Positions 1-10,523 of a DNA stretch of 64,000 nucleotides are shown one piece after another. The notes beneath the pieces were generated by a model, which was not told the DNA's origin, made no database searches, and saw only the letters and a program-made list of their open reading frames with translations. The stretch's first letter is position 1; every line of letters starts with the position of its first letter. This stretch comes from Riptortus pedestris (taxonomy: Eukaryota; Arthropoda; Insecta; Hemiptera; Alydidae). The DNA is taken from assembly GCA_019009955.1 (NCBI GenBank), contig CM032231.1:42984501-43048500 (forward strand), written 5' to 3'. Position numbers and translations under genes: made by a program.

Positions 1-74
1 ATATCCAAGTTTGCAATTTCGGTTGTCCAAAAATTCATCAATAAGTATATATTTTTTATAATTGTTTTTATTAG

Positions 75-102
75 AGCTACAAAAGAACAATCAGTGCAGA
101 TG
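75..102 (+). CDS. possible 28-nt microexon
   Basis: A T-rich acceptor (TTGTTTTTATTAG) is followed 28 nt later by a strong donor, ATG|GTAAGTAC. All three frames are open over this short length. The frame starting AGC reads SYKRTISAD and leaves one nucleotide, the phase needed by the exon candidate at 13840. The length is too short for coding potential to be judged, so this rests only on the paired splice signals. It could be a chance pairing or a noncoding exon. Confidence 0.2.
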
Positions 103-676
103 GTAAGTACATATTTATAAATTATCATTAGATAATAAATAAGAAGCTTCACAAGTTTAACAAATTTAGTTAACAATTTAACAAGTACGCATCACAGAGT
201 TTTTTTTTGTGAGTAATTCATATACAAAGTTTTAAAAAGTCTAGATTAATCATACTGCGACTCATCTAATTTTTGAGTGTATGTGAGCAGTGAATATTTT
301 TTTGCATTTATCAGTGTTTAAGTTACATCATTTTAATAAAAATGTAGTAGTAAGAGTTTTACTTAAGTAAATCAAAATTTTGAAGATATGCACAGGTTGA
401 ATTTTTATAATGGGTATTAAATATATGGTGACATGTCTATTTTTGTAGTATTTGTCATGGGATGAAATTGTTCATAGTTTTCAGTTAATTTGAGTAATAC
501 TAAAAATATTTTTTTGAATAGTGGTTTGTTTTGGGAAAATAAAAAAAATACGATACATGAAAATGTGTTTATTTATTTATTATTGTAATATTTTGAATCT
601 CGTTAAAATGTCTTGTTTGTCATTCATTCTTTAATGTTTACTTTAAATTCTACTTTGTTTTTCCATCTCTCCCCAG
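103..676. other. AT-rich sequence, nothing recognised
   Basis: AT-rich single-copy-looking DNA between two weak exon candidates. It would be an intron if those are real. I see no repeat, RNA gene or coding frame. Confidence 0.4.
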
Positions 677-767
677 CAGATTTATTTTCTTAATCCTATT
701 TGGAGTCAGTTTTAAAAACAGGCTCAGAAAACCAGCGTTAAGGGATCCATTGTTAGGCGAATACCTG
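677..767 (+). CDS. possible exon, 91 nt
   Basis: A good polypyrimidine tract and acceptor (TTTTTCCATCTCTCCCCAG) is followed 91 nt later by donor CTG|GTATGT. The acceptor is NAGNAG-like (CAGCAG), so a start at 680 is equally possible. One frame is open for 30 codons and begins with a hydrophobic run (FIFLILFGV) followed by a basic stretch; it enters with one spare nucleotide and ends in phase 0. A 90-nt open frame is not rare by chance, and I do not recognise the peptide. A noncoding exon or a false positive is possible. Confidence 0.22.
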
Positions 768-1129
768 GTATGTATTTTAAGAATATGGTTAAAGAAGGGC
801 TTATGGATATGGGTAGCTTAAGGGCTTAGACAGCCATTGTACTGTAGGGCTTGGCTATGATCAAGCCCTCTCCCCCATCCCTTTGGCTTCCTGGAGCCCA
901 CCTCTCTGCAGCTCGCCTGACCCTGACTAAAAGCTCTTATACATCAACCTTTGCTCTGTATAGATTTATATACTTAACTAAAGGTCGGCTAGAGGCCATT
1001 GTGCAAGGCTTATCTACAACCCTTTGTAAAGACGAGTTCCTATTTGATGTACGACTCAACGTGGGAGTCAAGAGTTCAGTTGTTTTTGCTGGCGTTAAGC
1101 AAACATAAATTAACAATTACTTTTTTAAG

Positions 1130-1172
1130 TCCAAATTACGGAACCCACGTTAACTAAGCAGATTTCCTACGG
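1130..1172 (-). mobile_element. HINE-like 3' end remnant
   Basis: A degenerate reverse copy of the element's right end: the segment GTTAACTAAGCAGATTTCC matches the complement of GGAAATCTGCTTAGTTAAC, with a decayed AAGTCC and stem-loop before it. It lies 50 bp upstream of the complete forward copy at 1220. Confidence 0.5.
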
Positions 1173-1219
1173 ACTAGTTATCTGACAACATCTGTTCCCC
1201 TTTTTGTCTCCATTTTTTT

Positions 1220-1350
1220 AGCAGATTTCCCTTGAGGGAAATCAGCTATTTAGGTTGTACTCATGACGCGATTATCGAAATTTTTCTTCAAACGTCCATC
1301 GATCCTGCTCAGAAGATAACTAAAATGAAGTCCGTTCAAAACTGAATATA

Positions 1351-1419
<69 letters not shown>

Positions 1420-1896
1420 CTGTTACCGCTCTAGCAGTCGCAATTTTTGTTTTATCGTTACCAAACTTGATATATAATCGTTTTATACAAAAAAAAGACT
1501 AAGTTCGTTAATGACTGAAATTGGACTAGGGGAAGGGGGGGGTTAGAGGAGGAGAATTTCGAAAATTCTTAATATCTCAGTTATTATGCGTCGGATCGAA
1601 AAATTATATAAAACCAATCTTATTGCAAATGTAATGTTCTATAAATGTTGTTATGTATATGTTTTTACTATCTTGATTATTTACTGAGATATTTGCATTT
1701 TTTTAGTTTTCGGTCTTCAGTAAAGCCCCACTCCTACTCATCTCATACTTTCAATATTCTATTATGTTATGAAGCACTTTATTTGAAGCTTAAATACCAA
1801 ATATTGTTCCCATTGAAATTTAAGTTTTGAGATAAATGCAAATACGTGGCGCACGTGGGAAATCTGCTTAGTTAACGCAGCCCCTGCGTGACGGAC
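1220..1896 (+). mobile_element. HINE-like element, complete copy
   Basis: It starts AGCAGATTTCCCTTGAGGG, continues with the conserved left end, then a (TG)/(TA) tract (about 1349-1418), then the core beginning at the CTCTAGCAGTCGCAATTTTT box. The right end has the inverted GGGAAATCTGCT, then the stem-loop AACGCAGCCCCTGCGT and GACGGAC. It is flanked by seven T on the left and four T on the right, consistent with insertion into a T-run. It carries the internal module that runs from the ATTTGCAT box to a second GCAAATACG box. No coding capacity. Confidence 0.75.
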
Positions 1897-2346
1897 TTTT
1901 AATTCATTCATTGCAGCTCGAAATGAGACGTTTGTGGCTCAGGTGCTAAAAACAAAAATAGCAATAGAATGAGAGTGGTCCACGAAGAAATTTCCTAAAT
2001 ATTCGAGCTAGAGCAAAATCATATATAGCTGTAGAAAAATGAATTTGCAATATCACAGGCTATGTAACATTTTCCTATAACGTTATTTTCCACAATGGCG
2101 AGAGCATTTTGAATTTTTGATTTTATCCCTTTTGAAGACCTCTCCCCTTCTCTTCCGTCTTGAAAACTATTGGTGGTATTTAATCTTTTAATAAGACGTT
2201 TTGTGGTATAATGGCATATTGCTAATGTAAAACGAATAAGAGTGGAGACTTACTTAATAGTTGAACATAAAAAAAGCCCATAACCCCACTGATAAGATAA
2301 CATTGTTTAATAACATTTTTCGACCCTACTTATAGTAAAAAAATAT
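1897..2346. other. AT-rich spacer
   Basis: Single-copy-looking AT-rich DNA between the HINE-like copy and the foldback MITE. I see no gene, RNA or repeat structure. Confidence 0.4.
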
Positions 2347-2581
2347 TTCAAAAGATATTCTGTTCAAACAACGTTGGTCTAAAGACGTTTTGTCAAACTG
2401 ACATTTGTCAAATGAACGTTTGCTAACCTAGGACAAAGTTGAGCAAACGGAAATTTATTAAGGTGATTTTCCAAACATTCTTCGGATACAGCTGTGAAGC
2501 CAAGTTCGTTCGGCAAACGCTCTTTTGTCAGTTCGACAAAACGCCTTTAGACAAACGTCGTTTGACAGAATATCTTTTGAA
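2347..2581. mobile_element. Foldback/MITE with long inverted repeats
   Basis: The ends are inverted copies of about 75-80 bp. The left starts TTCAAAAGATATTCTG and the right ends CAGAATATCTTTTGAA. The arms are built of a recurring motif resembling GTTTGTC/GAACG (for example TCTAAAGACGTTTTGTCAAA on the left, and its complement on the right). Total length is about 235 bp with a short unique centre (about 2425-2500). This fits a foldback-type or MITE element; no target duplication is clear and the superfamily cannot be assigned. An open frame across it is incidental. Confidence 0.65.
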
Positions 2582-2796
2582 CAAGGCAGTTTTGCCTTAC
2601 AATCCAATCATTCCAACGCTACTTCGCGTTGCTGATGTAACGAAAATTTATTAAAGTGAAAAACATTTCAAATTGTTGTATTTCCCACCAGGTCCGATTT
2701 AAGTCGTTAACAAACAAGATCTTTATTATAACTTAAAACGCTTAAATAAGGAATTAGATCAAACCGAGAACGACCACTGGAGCAGAAATAGACTAA

Positions 2797-3163
2797 ATAT
2801 ATATATATATATATATTTATCTGTTACCGCTCTAGTGGTCGCAATTTTTCTTCAATCGTTACCAAACTCGATATTTAGTCGTTTTATGAAAAATGAAAGA
2901 TCAAGTTCGTTAATGGCTGAAATCGAACTAGTGGGAGGGGGAGTTTAGAGGGGAGGATTTTCTAAAATTCGAAACATTTCCGTTACTATACGTCGGATCA
3001 AAAAATTGTATAGAATCAATCTTATTGCAAATTATATTTACTAAAAATATTGATATATACATTTATCATCTATCTTGAATATTAACCGAGATATTTGCAT
3101 TTTTATGAAATCGGGGCGGATAACGGATGAGAGTAAAACTTCACGTGGGAAATCTGCTTAGTT
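2797..3163 (+). mobile_element. HINE-like element, 5'-truncated
   Basis: It begins at a short (TA)n tract (2797-2817) and runs through the core (CTCTAGTGGTCGCAATTTTT, GGCTGAAATCG, ATATTTGCAT) to GGGAAATCTGCTTAGTT. The terminal stem-loop is lost: the sequence diverges after 3163. The left end before (TA)n is absent. Confidence 0.65.
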
Positions 3164-3785
3164 TTAGTTATATCCATACGTCTTTGAGCCAAATGGTCAG
3201 AAAATTAATAATCTTTTAATATAACCATTTATTTCATCCCCTACGGGTTTCATCTACCACTCCTTATCTAGGGTTTATTTCTAAACAAATTTAAACTAAA
3301 TTTTCTCATTTTCATCGTCTCCTAGGTAGAAATGGGTATTTGAAGAAATATTTCGAAAATGACATTATGAGTCCAAATCCCCATTTCGCTTCCGGAAATT
3401 CTTCTATAGCGTTCGTCCAACCCCTACTTTTCCAAAAACCTGATGATTAGCCTTCAGAACTAATGGAGTATCAAATTATTATTAATATTACAATATACTC
3501 CTCCACCTTATTGAAGATCAGGAGTATATTATAGAGTTAGGTTGGGGTTGATTAGTATTTGTAAGGTGGAATTGTGAAGAAAAAAAGTATTACAAAGAGG
3601 CAAGATGGGGGAGATCCATTGTAGGCCATGACTTGCCAAGATTAAGCTCTCTAATCCAGCCACCATTTCTACATTTTCGCTATATTCCCATTACAATCAT
3701 CGCTCTTATTCATTATTATTTTTTCATTTCACTCTCAAAATATATTTGAACACATATTCTAATTTATTTTGAATACACACTACAC
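3164..3785. other. unannotated spacer
   Basis: AT-rich DNA with two copies of a short motif (GTATATT and its complement around 3490-3530) forming a small palindrome near TAATATTACAATATACTCC. No gene or known repeat is recognised. Confidence 0.35.
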
Positions 3786-3942
<157 letters not shown>

Positions 3943-4070
3943 GTTATATATTAATTAAAATTAGATTTAGTTATTTTAAAATTGAGTAAAGAAAGGAAAT
4001 AAATGAGCTGTGAATATAAACGAGATAAAATCCTTAGTCCCATCCTGTTCATAGTCCTTTCCGTTTAGAT

Positions 4071-4543
4071 CAGGTGTGAGCAACCTTTGAATTGTTGTGG
4101 GCCAAACTTTAAAGTGTTAATACGTTCGGGGGCCACTTTTAAAAGTAGAGCATTTTAAAGTAGTGTTCATAATTTTAAACGATAGAAATCAGACATGATA
4201 TTATAATTACAATATAATTTATTAAAATAGCAAAATGAAATGAAAAAAAATATGTACAATCAATGAGTTCGAATTTGGGATACTAATCCATCTATGTTTG
4301 GATTAATTCCACTGATACAAAGACGAAAAGAATTTTCCAAATTATCGTCAGTCAGCCTTGTTTTGATTTATTAACTTTCACCAATTAAAAGAACTTTCGC
4401 ATTTATATGTTCTGCCAATCACACAAATCTCTCATCTTCCTCATTTGGAGTAAGCAGTGTAATATTTTTGTGTGATTGGGTTTTTCAAAATATCTCGCGG
4501 GCCGGATCAAGCCTTACCGCGGGCCGGTGGTTGCCCGCACATG
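4071..4543. mobile_element. hAT-type non-autonomous element
   Basis: A 473-bp element with 15-bp terminal inverted repeats matching at 12 positions: CAGGTGTGAGCAACC on the left, and the complement of the right end reads CATGTGCGGGCAACC. It is flanked by an 8-bp duplication (GTTTAGAT at 4063, GTTTAGGT at 4544) with one mismatch. Eight-bp duplications and CAG-type ends are the hAT signature. The GGGCC-rich ends (GTGGGCCAAAC, CGGGCCGGATC) are typical of many animal hAT elements. No transposase frame remains. Confidence 0.8.
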
Positions 4544-4940
4544 GTTTAGGTAGTTGCATAAAGAGGATATAGTAAATATAGTATACTATAGTAAATAGTT
4601 TTATACTAAACAATATGCTTATCAACTGCTACTACAACTAAGCAAAAATATTATAAAACTAGAAACTCATACTGCCAAAATAAATCGATTCATACTCCAG
4701 GTTATAAGCCTCTCATTATATTCACAAATTTAGTACAAATAACTTCTTTTAACATTTTTTGAACTTTTCTGAGACGTTGAAGGACTCCGTGATTTATATT
4801 CATTTGAAGAGACGAATGGTGAAACAAATTCTTTTGGTTATTTTTTTCCCCTCGGGAACTGGAAAAGGAAAATTGACAATTTCTTTAATTCATATACCCT
4901 ATTTTTTTTTAGTCACAAATATATTTATTGAATGATTTCA

Positions 4941-5520
4941 TCTTATTGCAAATTAAATTTAGTATAAATATTGTTATACACATTTATTCTCTATCTTGAA
5001 TATTAACTAAGATATTTGCATTTTTCAGTTTTCAGCCTTCAGCAAACACCCATTTCTACTCACGTCACATAAACAATACTCGGTTATGTAATAAACCACG
5101 CCATTCGAAACTAAAATACCAAATATTGTTTTCAGGAGACATATGTTATACGAGTTACACGCACATATGTTCTGGTGACCACCCACCCTTTTATGTTTTT
5201 GGACCACTTAAATTTGATTGAATGAAATAAAAATTATTCTGATTCATTATAAATTACAGTACTAGATATAGTAAATAGTTTTCAACCAAGTTAATACGTT
5301 ATATTCAGATATATTACAGTAATTGTTTTTCTTTCCGATAAGAAGTTGGCAGAACTGTTTGTTTACATTTCAGATGTTTTCTGTCGGGAGATTTCTTATT
5401 ATAGTTTGTATTTATTCACTTAATATTCACGGTGGTGTTGTGTTACCAGTATGTAGATTTATCTATTGTAAATCTTCACGCGGGAAATCTGCTTAGTTTG
5501 CGCGGCCCTGCGTGACGGAC
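4941..5520 (+). mobile_element. HINE-like element, 5'-truncated, long-module type
   Basis: It starts inside the core at TCTTATTGCAAATTAAATTT and carries the longer internal module: second ATG-less block, CCACCCACCCTTTTATG region, and CGGTGGTGTTGTGTTACCAG. It then ends with CGCGGGAAATCTGCTTAG and a mutated stem-loop before CCCTGCGTGACGGAC. The left end and (TA)n are missing. Confidence 0.7.
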
Positions 5521-5956
5521 ATTCATTGTTTGCAGTGAATAATGTAAGCTGTATTACTCATACCAAAGAGGTTTATTACGCACACTGTGTTTCTATCGAT
5601 TCAGGGGAGGGGGAAGCATAAAGCATTTTATTTCTGCTATGCAGTCTTCTCAATTCATCTTGCCCTATCATTATGATTCCCTAATGGCGTTATGTCAGCT
5701 TTTGAATAACATAATGAGGGAATCATAAATATAATTGTAATAATGGATATGTTTTATCATTCATCAATGACAAGAGGCTGAAAGTTACCATGGAAATTTA
5801 AGATGTCATTAATCTTACAGGGCTAAATGACTTTCTAAAGGAAGGAATAATACAGCTTGTGGCATTTTGCTAAGTTATTCTATAGCCAGAGATTACTCTC
5901 ACCCGATTTTTTTTTCCCTTAGAGATTATATTCATAAGGAATTTATTTTATATTTT

Positions 5957-6451
5957 AGCATATTTCCGTTGAGGGAAATCAGCTATTCAAAATGAGGTCC
6001 GATCAAAATTATTTATATATGAGTGTGTGTGTCTGTTAACGCTCTAGCGGTCGCAATTTTTGCTTGATCGTTACCAAACTTTATAATTAAACGTCTTATG
6101 TAAAAATAAAGATCGTTAACGTCTGAAGTCGGACAAGTGTGGGGGTTTAGAGGGTAGGATTTTCGAAAATTCGAAATATCTCCGTTACTGTACGTCGGAT
6201 CGAGAATTTGTGTAGAACCAATCTTATTGAAATTTTAAAGATCTATAAGTGTTATTCTGTACATGTTTTCATTATATTTAATTAATTCCTACTCATGCCA
6301 TATCAACAATAAGCTGTTATAATATGAAACACTTTATTTGAAGTCTACACAACAAATATTGTTCTCATTGAACTTTTACGTCATGAGATAATTGCAAATA
6401 CGGGGCGCAAGTGGGAAATCTGCTTAGTTAACACTGCCCCTGCGTGACGGC
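5957..6451 (+). mobile_element. HINE-like element, short copy
   Basis: It starts AGCATATTTCCGTTGAGGGA; most of the left end after the first 30 bp is deleted (it jumps to AAAATGAGGTCCGATCAAAA). The microsatellite slot holds a short GTGTGTGTG. The core and the right end are present, ending CCCCTGCGTGACGGC. T-run flanks on both sides. Confidence 0.7.
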
Positions 6452-7265
6452 CTTTTTGATTTTAAGAAGTTATTTGTATTTTTTTAGAGACTATTACAGG
6501 GTTTAAGTTTGGAGAAACAATGTTGAAAATGAGAAATAACTGTCTATATGAATCAGATTCAACCAAAGCACGACTATATGATTTATTGGTCTCATATCGT
6601 ATTGCTGGTGCAAAACAAGTCAGTGGGTTAGATTGGAGATAGTTTGCATAATCGCCCTGGCTCGTGGCTATCATTCGTTAGTTTATGCAGGATATGAAGG
6701 AACGGCTTTCGAACTATTTTGATTTTAGTTGTTCCCTCCGCTCTTCATGTTTTGGGATAATCCACATCATTCCTTTCTGTCACTATTTCTTCAATTAATC
6801 GTTTTATTTTAAAATCGGTGATCAACGACAAAGGTACATCCAAATATGATTAATGAATAATTGAATAGTTTTTCTTTTAATACCTCGGGGGAGTAATGGA
6901 AATTTTGCAATCCCTAAACATTCCGTATTTCCAATTTCAACGAACTCGGAAGTTTTGATTCTATCATCATTTTGAAAAGGGAAAGTGTTTGAAAGTGTCC
7001 AAAATAATTTAAAACAGCTACCCTTCGGTATATCAATGCTGAGGATATCTAGTTGTCTACATTTTCTTATGATTGAAATAGAATCAGGAAAAGGGGGCGA
7101 AGGCCAAAAATAAAAATTGAAAAGCATGCTTACCTATTAAAGAAATAGAAGACTTGTACGGGTAATTTTTTGATTACCATACACAGTTTACAATACATAG
7201 TTTAAAATGTTGAGACCCAACGTAAAAATTATTTTAGCAATGGTAAATAACAGAAAAATAATATG

Positions 7266-7297
<32 letters not shown>

Positions 7298-7334
7298 TAA
7301 TTAGTAATGTATTTTGTATACACAGAAACGCTCA

Positions 7335-7337
<3 letters not shown>
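6452..7337. other. AT-rich spacer
   Basis: No supported gene. Two open frames on the minus strand (6462-6674 and 6822-7127) show no recognisable domain or splice support and are probably chance. Small (AAAT)n/(AAT)n runs occur at about 7265-7300. Confidence 0.35.
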
Positions 7338-7374
<37 letters not shown>

Positions 7375-7401
7375 TATATATATATAAATATATATATATA
7401 T
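7338..7401. repeat. (TA)n microsatellite
   Basis: An imperfect TA tract outside any recognisable HINE-like copy. Confidence 0.9.
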
Positions 7402-7980
7402 GTTATGTTTTATTACATGCTTTAATCAGAGCAATGGAACGGAGATACCATGTATCTCTTTAAAATGAAATCTGTTTAAAATAAAATAATGATAGCTTAA
7501 CATTCAGATAATTAATTTTAAAGTTTTTTTTTCTGTTTTTTTTATAGCAACTATTTGTACCTACTTGTAAAATCATAAAAAAGTTATGATTGTCACTGAG
7601 GTTCAATAATGTCCCTCCCCCACAAACAAACTAACAGGTAACTAGTTGCATCCCATGCAATTTAACATTTAAATGGTATCTAGAGATTTATTTCTTGGTC
7701 ATCCGTTTTGTTGAGGAAGGAAATTACGAAAAGTAAAACCAGTACGAACACGTAAAGCTTAACTCAAATGTTTTTTTAAAACTTTTCAGTTGGTATGAGA
7801 CGAATGACACTGGATAAAAGTAATAACTTACATTACAAAACTACGCATACAATTTAATATAGGTATAAACTAAAAAATTGTCCCTACTTGTAGCAAACAC
7901 AACTATCTATTTGCCCCGTTCCTTAAGAATTAATTTCGGCTATGAGAAATATCTAAGTTACACAGGTGACTCTAAGTTAA

Positions 7981-8091
7981 TATCACACCCTGAAGCCTAT
8001 TGTGTCGTTTCTTCTCTCAGAACTTGAGACAAAGGAGGAAACTTCGATCTCAGACACAGTTTTGAAGAGTTTGGGAGCGATGGTTCATTAG
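7981..8091 (+). CDS. coding-like frame, possible terminal exon
   Basis: After an upstream stop at 7978 one frame is open for 36 codons to TAG. It contains a polar, protein-like stretch (LETKEETSISDTVLKSLG). An acceptor-like site, TTTCTTCTCTCAG, ends at 8020; if used, the coding part begins at 8021. I recognise no family. The composition looks more like protein than the surrounding AT-rich noise, but the length is within chance. Confidence 0.22.
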   Translation, partial: YHTLKPIVSFLLSELETKEETSISDTVLKSLGAMVH

Positions 8092-8400
8092 GTGTTTGTA
8101 ATCAAATTGAAACTACATCAAAGAAGCTCGTACAACTTTTGTTATAAGAGAGTAGTTCCTTTGAGACTCGCGAAACATCGAGCACAGAAATAGCTCGTTT
8201 GAAATAATTTAAGTTCTTTGATTTGGAAAAAATTTTCATCAATTGTTTAATATTCGTTGGCCATATTTTCTGGTATTTCCTGAACGTTATTTTCCAGGTT
8301 CATTTACATTTGGTTGAACATTCTAAAAGATCAATTCTGATCAAAAATTAAAATCTCCCACTATCATTAAATAAAATTAATTTAAATATAAAAGTGATTA

Positions 8401-8402
<2 letters not shown>

Positions 8403-8442
<40 letters not shown>
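8403..8442. repeat. (TA)n microsatellite
   Basis: A pure TA tract in otherwise unannotated DNA. Confidence 0.9.
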
Positions 8443-8447
<5 letters not shown>

Positions 8448-8598
8448 AATTAGAATAGATCTCATCTATTTGGTAGAATTTGTTGATATTTGCAAACGTT
8501 AAGGGATAAACTATCCAAAAGCACGACCTCAATAATTGATTTCTATTAAGCGAAATTGGTTAAAAGAAGAATATAGTCTCAGCTTATGAGATATATAT

Positions 8599-8776
8599 TT
8601 ATTTATTAACGTCCACATTATGCTACTATGGCTAATTGGGACGGGTTATCTACAGGTTACCACCCTTTTCTAGCCAGGGTGGGACTAAGGATTTTATTTA
8701 ATGAGTTCGAAATTCCTTGTTGCCCAGGCTGGAGTAAAGCCAGCACTTTAACTCACTTGGCTATCCTTAGCCCACG
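8599..8776 (-). mobile_element. tRNA-derived SINE
   Basis: A reverse copy of the SINE family seen at 45129. Read on the minus strand it has an A-box-like region (TAGCCAAGTGAGTTAAAG), then the shared body (CCTTAGTCCCACCCTGGCT, GGTAACCTGTAGATAACCCG), ending GGACGTTAATAAATAAA. The B-box region is deleted, so the copy is internally shortened. Confidence 0.7.
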
Positions 8777-9429
8777 TAAGATATAATACTTCACTGAATA
8801 AATAAGGATTTTAATAATAACATTTTCAATAATATCCGGTCCAGCAGTTTGATAAGCCCTTGTTTCAGTGTTCGCTTATATTATCACACATGGAGTGCAT
8901 TATATTAACTTAATCTGGCTGTAAATAATAATAATAGCTGATTTTTTTTTTATAGGGAAACTTAATATATAAAACAGTTCACTCAACCTTATTTCAGATT
9001 TCATTAATGTAACAGTTGGTCCTTTAAATACTGTATATTTCAGCACTCAGGTAATAAACGTGTACGAGGTATTTGTTATATCAAAAGTAGGCAAGGAAGG
9101 GATGGCTGTCTAAAAATGCTGGTCCCGGATAAAATACGCCAGTAAACAGGAGCGCTCAGCCACTCTGCTAACCTAAAGACGGTATAGTTAAATTCATTTT
9201 GGAAAAAGTCTGAATCGCTTAAATTGACCTGTCTATCTAACCTTAATAAATAAATAAATCCATTTTTTCGTTTCATTTCATATGTATTTCTTATCATTGC
9301 CTATATCTCACAGATGAACATCATCTACGGGGAATCCTTCTGAAAACCATCTTTGAAATGAATTAATCGTAATTTTAATCACCCATACTGATGGGTAATC
9401 CTTATACGTTAGGTTCGTTAATTTCAGGT
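8777..9429. other. AT-rich spacer
   Basis: No gene or repeat recognised. A 73-codon minus-strand open frame (9076-9297) has no recognisable domain. Confidence 0.35.
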
Positions 9430-9530
9430 AAATCAGGTATTAAGGTCCTACTCATGATGCTATTTTCGAAAACTTTCTCCAAATGTCTATCGATCCTACC
9501 CAGGAGATGACGAAAATGAAATCCATTCAA

Positions 9531-9587
<57 letters not shown>

Positions 9588-10523
9588 GATATGTCTGCTA
9601 ACACTCTAGCGGTCGCAATTTTAGCAGATTTCCCTTAAGGGAAATCAGCTATTGAGGTCGTATTAATGACGCGAGTTTCGAAAAATTTCTTCAAATGTCC
9701 ATCGATCTTACCCAGGAGATGACTGACGAAAATGAGGTCCGTTAAAAATTTTATATATATATTTGTCTGTTAACGCTCTAGCGGTCGCAATTTTTGTTTG
9801 ATCGTTACCAAACTTGGAATTTAATCGTTTTATGTAAAAAGGAAGATCAAGTTCGTTAATGGCTGAAATCAGACCAGTGGGAGGGGGGTTTAGACGGGGG
9901 ATTTTCGGAAAATTCGAAATATCTCCGTTATTATGCGTCGAATCGAAAAATTGTATAGAATCAATCTTATTGCAAATTAAATTTACTAGTAACTATTCGT
10001 CCCTCTTGTATAAGTTTAGTGATCCCTTACTACTTACTACACTTGTTATTGGGCAGATTTCTCTATTGTAAAACTTCACGTGGGAAATCTGCTTAGTTTA
10101 CGCAGCCCCTGCGTGACGGACTTTTTGTTTAATCGTCATCAAACTCAGTATTAAATCGTTTTATGTCAAAAAAAGAAAGATCAAGTTCGTAAACGGCTGA
10201 AATCGGACCAGCGGTAGGGGGGTTTAGAGGGAGAGATTTTCGAAAATTCGAAATATCTCCGTTACTATACGTTGGATTGAAAAATTGTGTATAACCAATC
10301 TTATTGCAAATTAAATTTCCTATAAATATTGTCATATAAATATATTCTCTATCTTCAATATTAACCGTGATATTTGCCTTTTTATTAAGTGTAACGGATG
10401 AGCTATGGATCCCGCCGAAAGCTAGTTAAGCCGTTTCCCTGATCGGCACTCGTACGGAGATTTCTCTATTGTATAACTTTACGTGGGAAATCTGCTTAGT
10501 TTACGCAGCCCCTGCGTGACGGA
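9430..10523 (+). mobile_element. HINE-like element interrupted by a second copy
   Basis: The outer copy starts at a degraded left end (AAATCAGGTATTAAGGTC), has (TA)n at 9537-9580 and core sequence up to GGTCGCAATTTT at 9622. It resumes at 10122 with TTTTTGTTTAATCGTCATCA and continues to CCCCTGCGTGACGGA at 10523. The inner copy (9623-10121) sits in the T-run of the outer copy's GCAATTTTTGTTTGATCG box, which shows the outer copy is older. It carries the short GTAACGGATGAGC module near its right end. Confidence 0.75.
9623..10121 (+). mobile_element. HINE-like element, complete nested copy
   Basis: A 499-bp copy with both ends intact: AGCAGATTTCCCTTAAGGG at the start; GGGAAATCTGCTTAG, stem-loop ACGCAGCCCCTGCGT and GACGGAC at the end. 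It has four T before and five T after it, inside an older copy of the same family. It has almost no (TA)n (9753-9763). Because the pre-insertion sequence is known from other copies, this copy defines the element ends directly. Confidence 0.8.

Noticed and set aside
851..1108. 85-codon open frame after the exon candidate at 677
   Set aside because: No recognisable domain, and no convincing splice or start context. Composition looks like chance.
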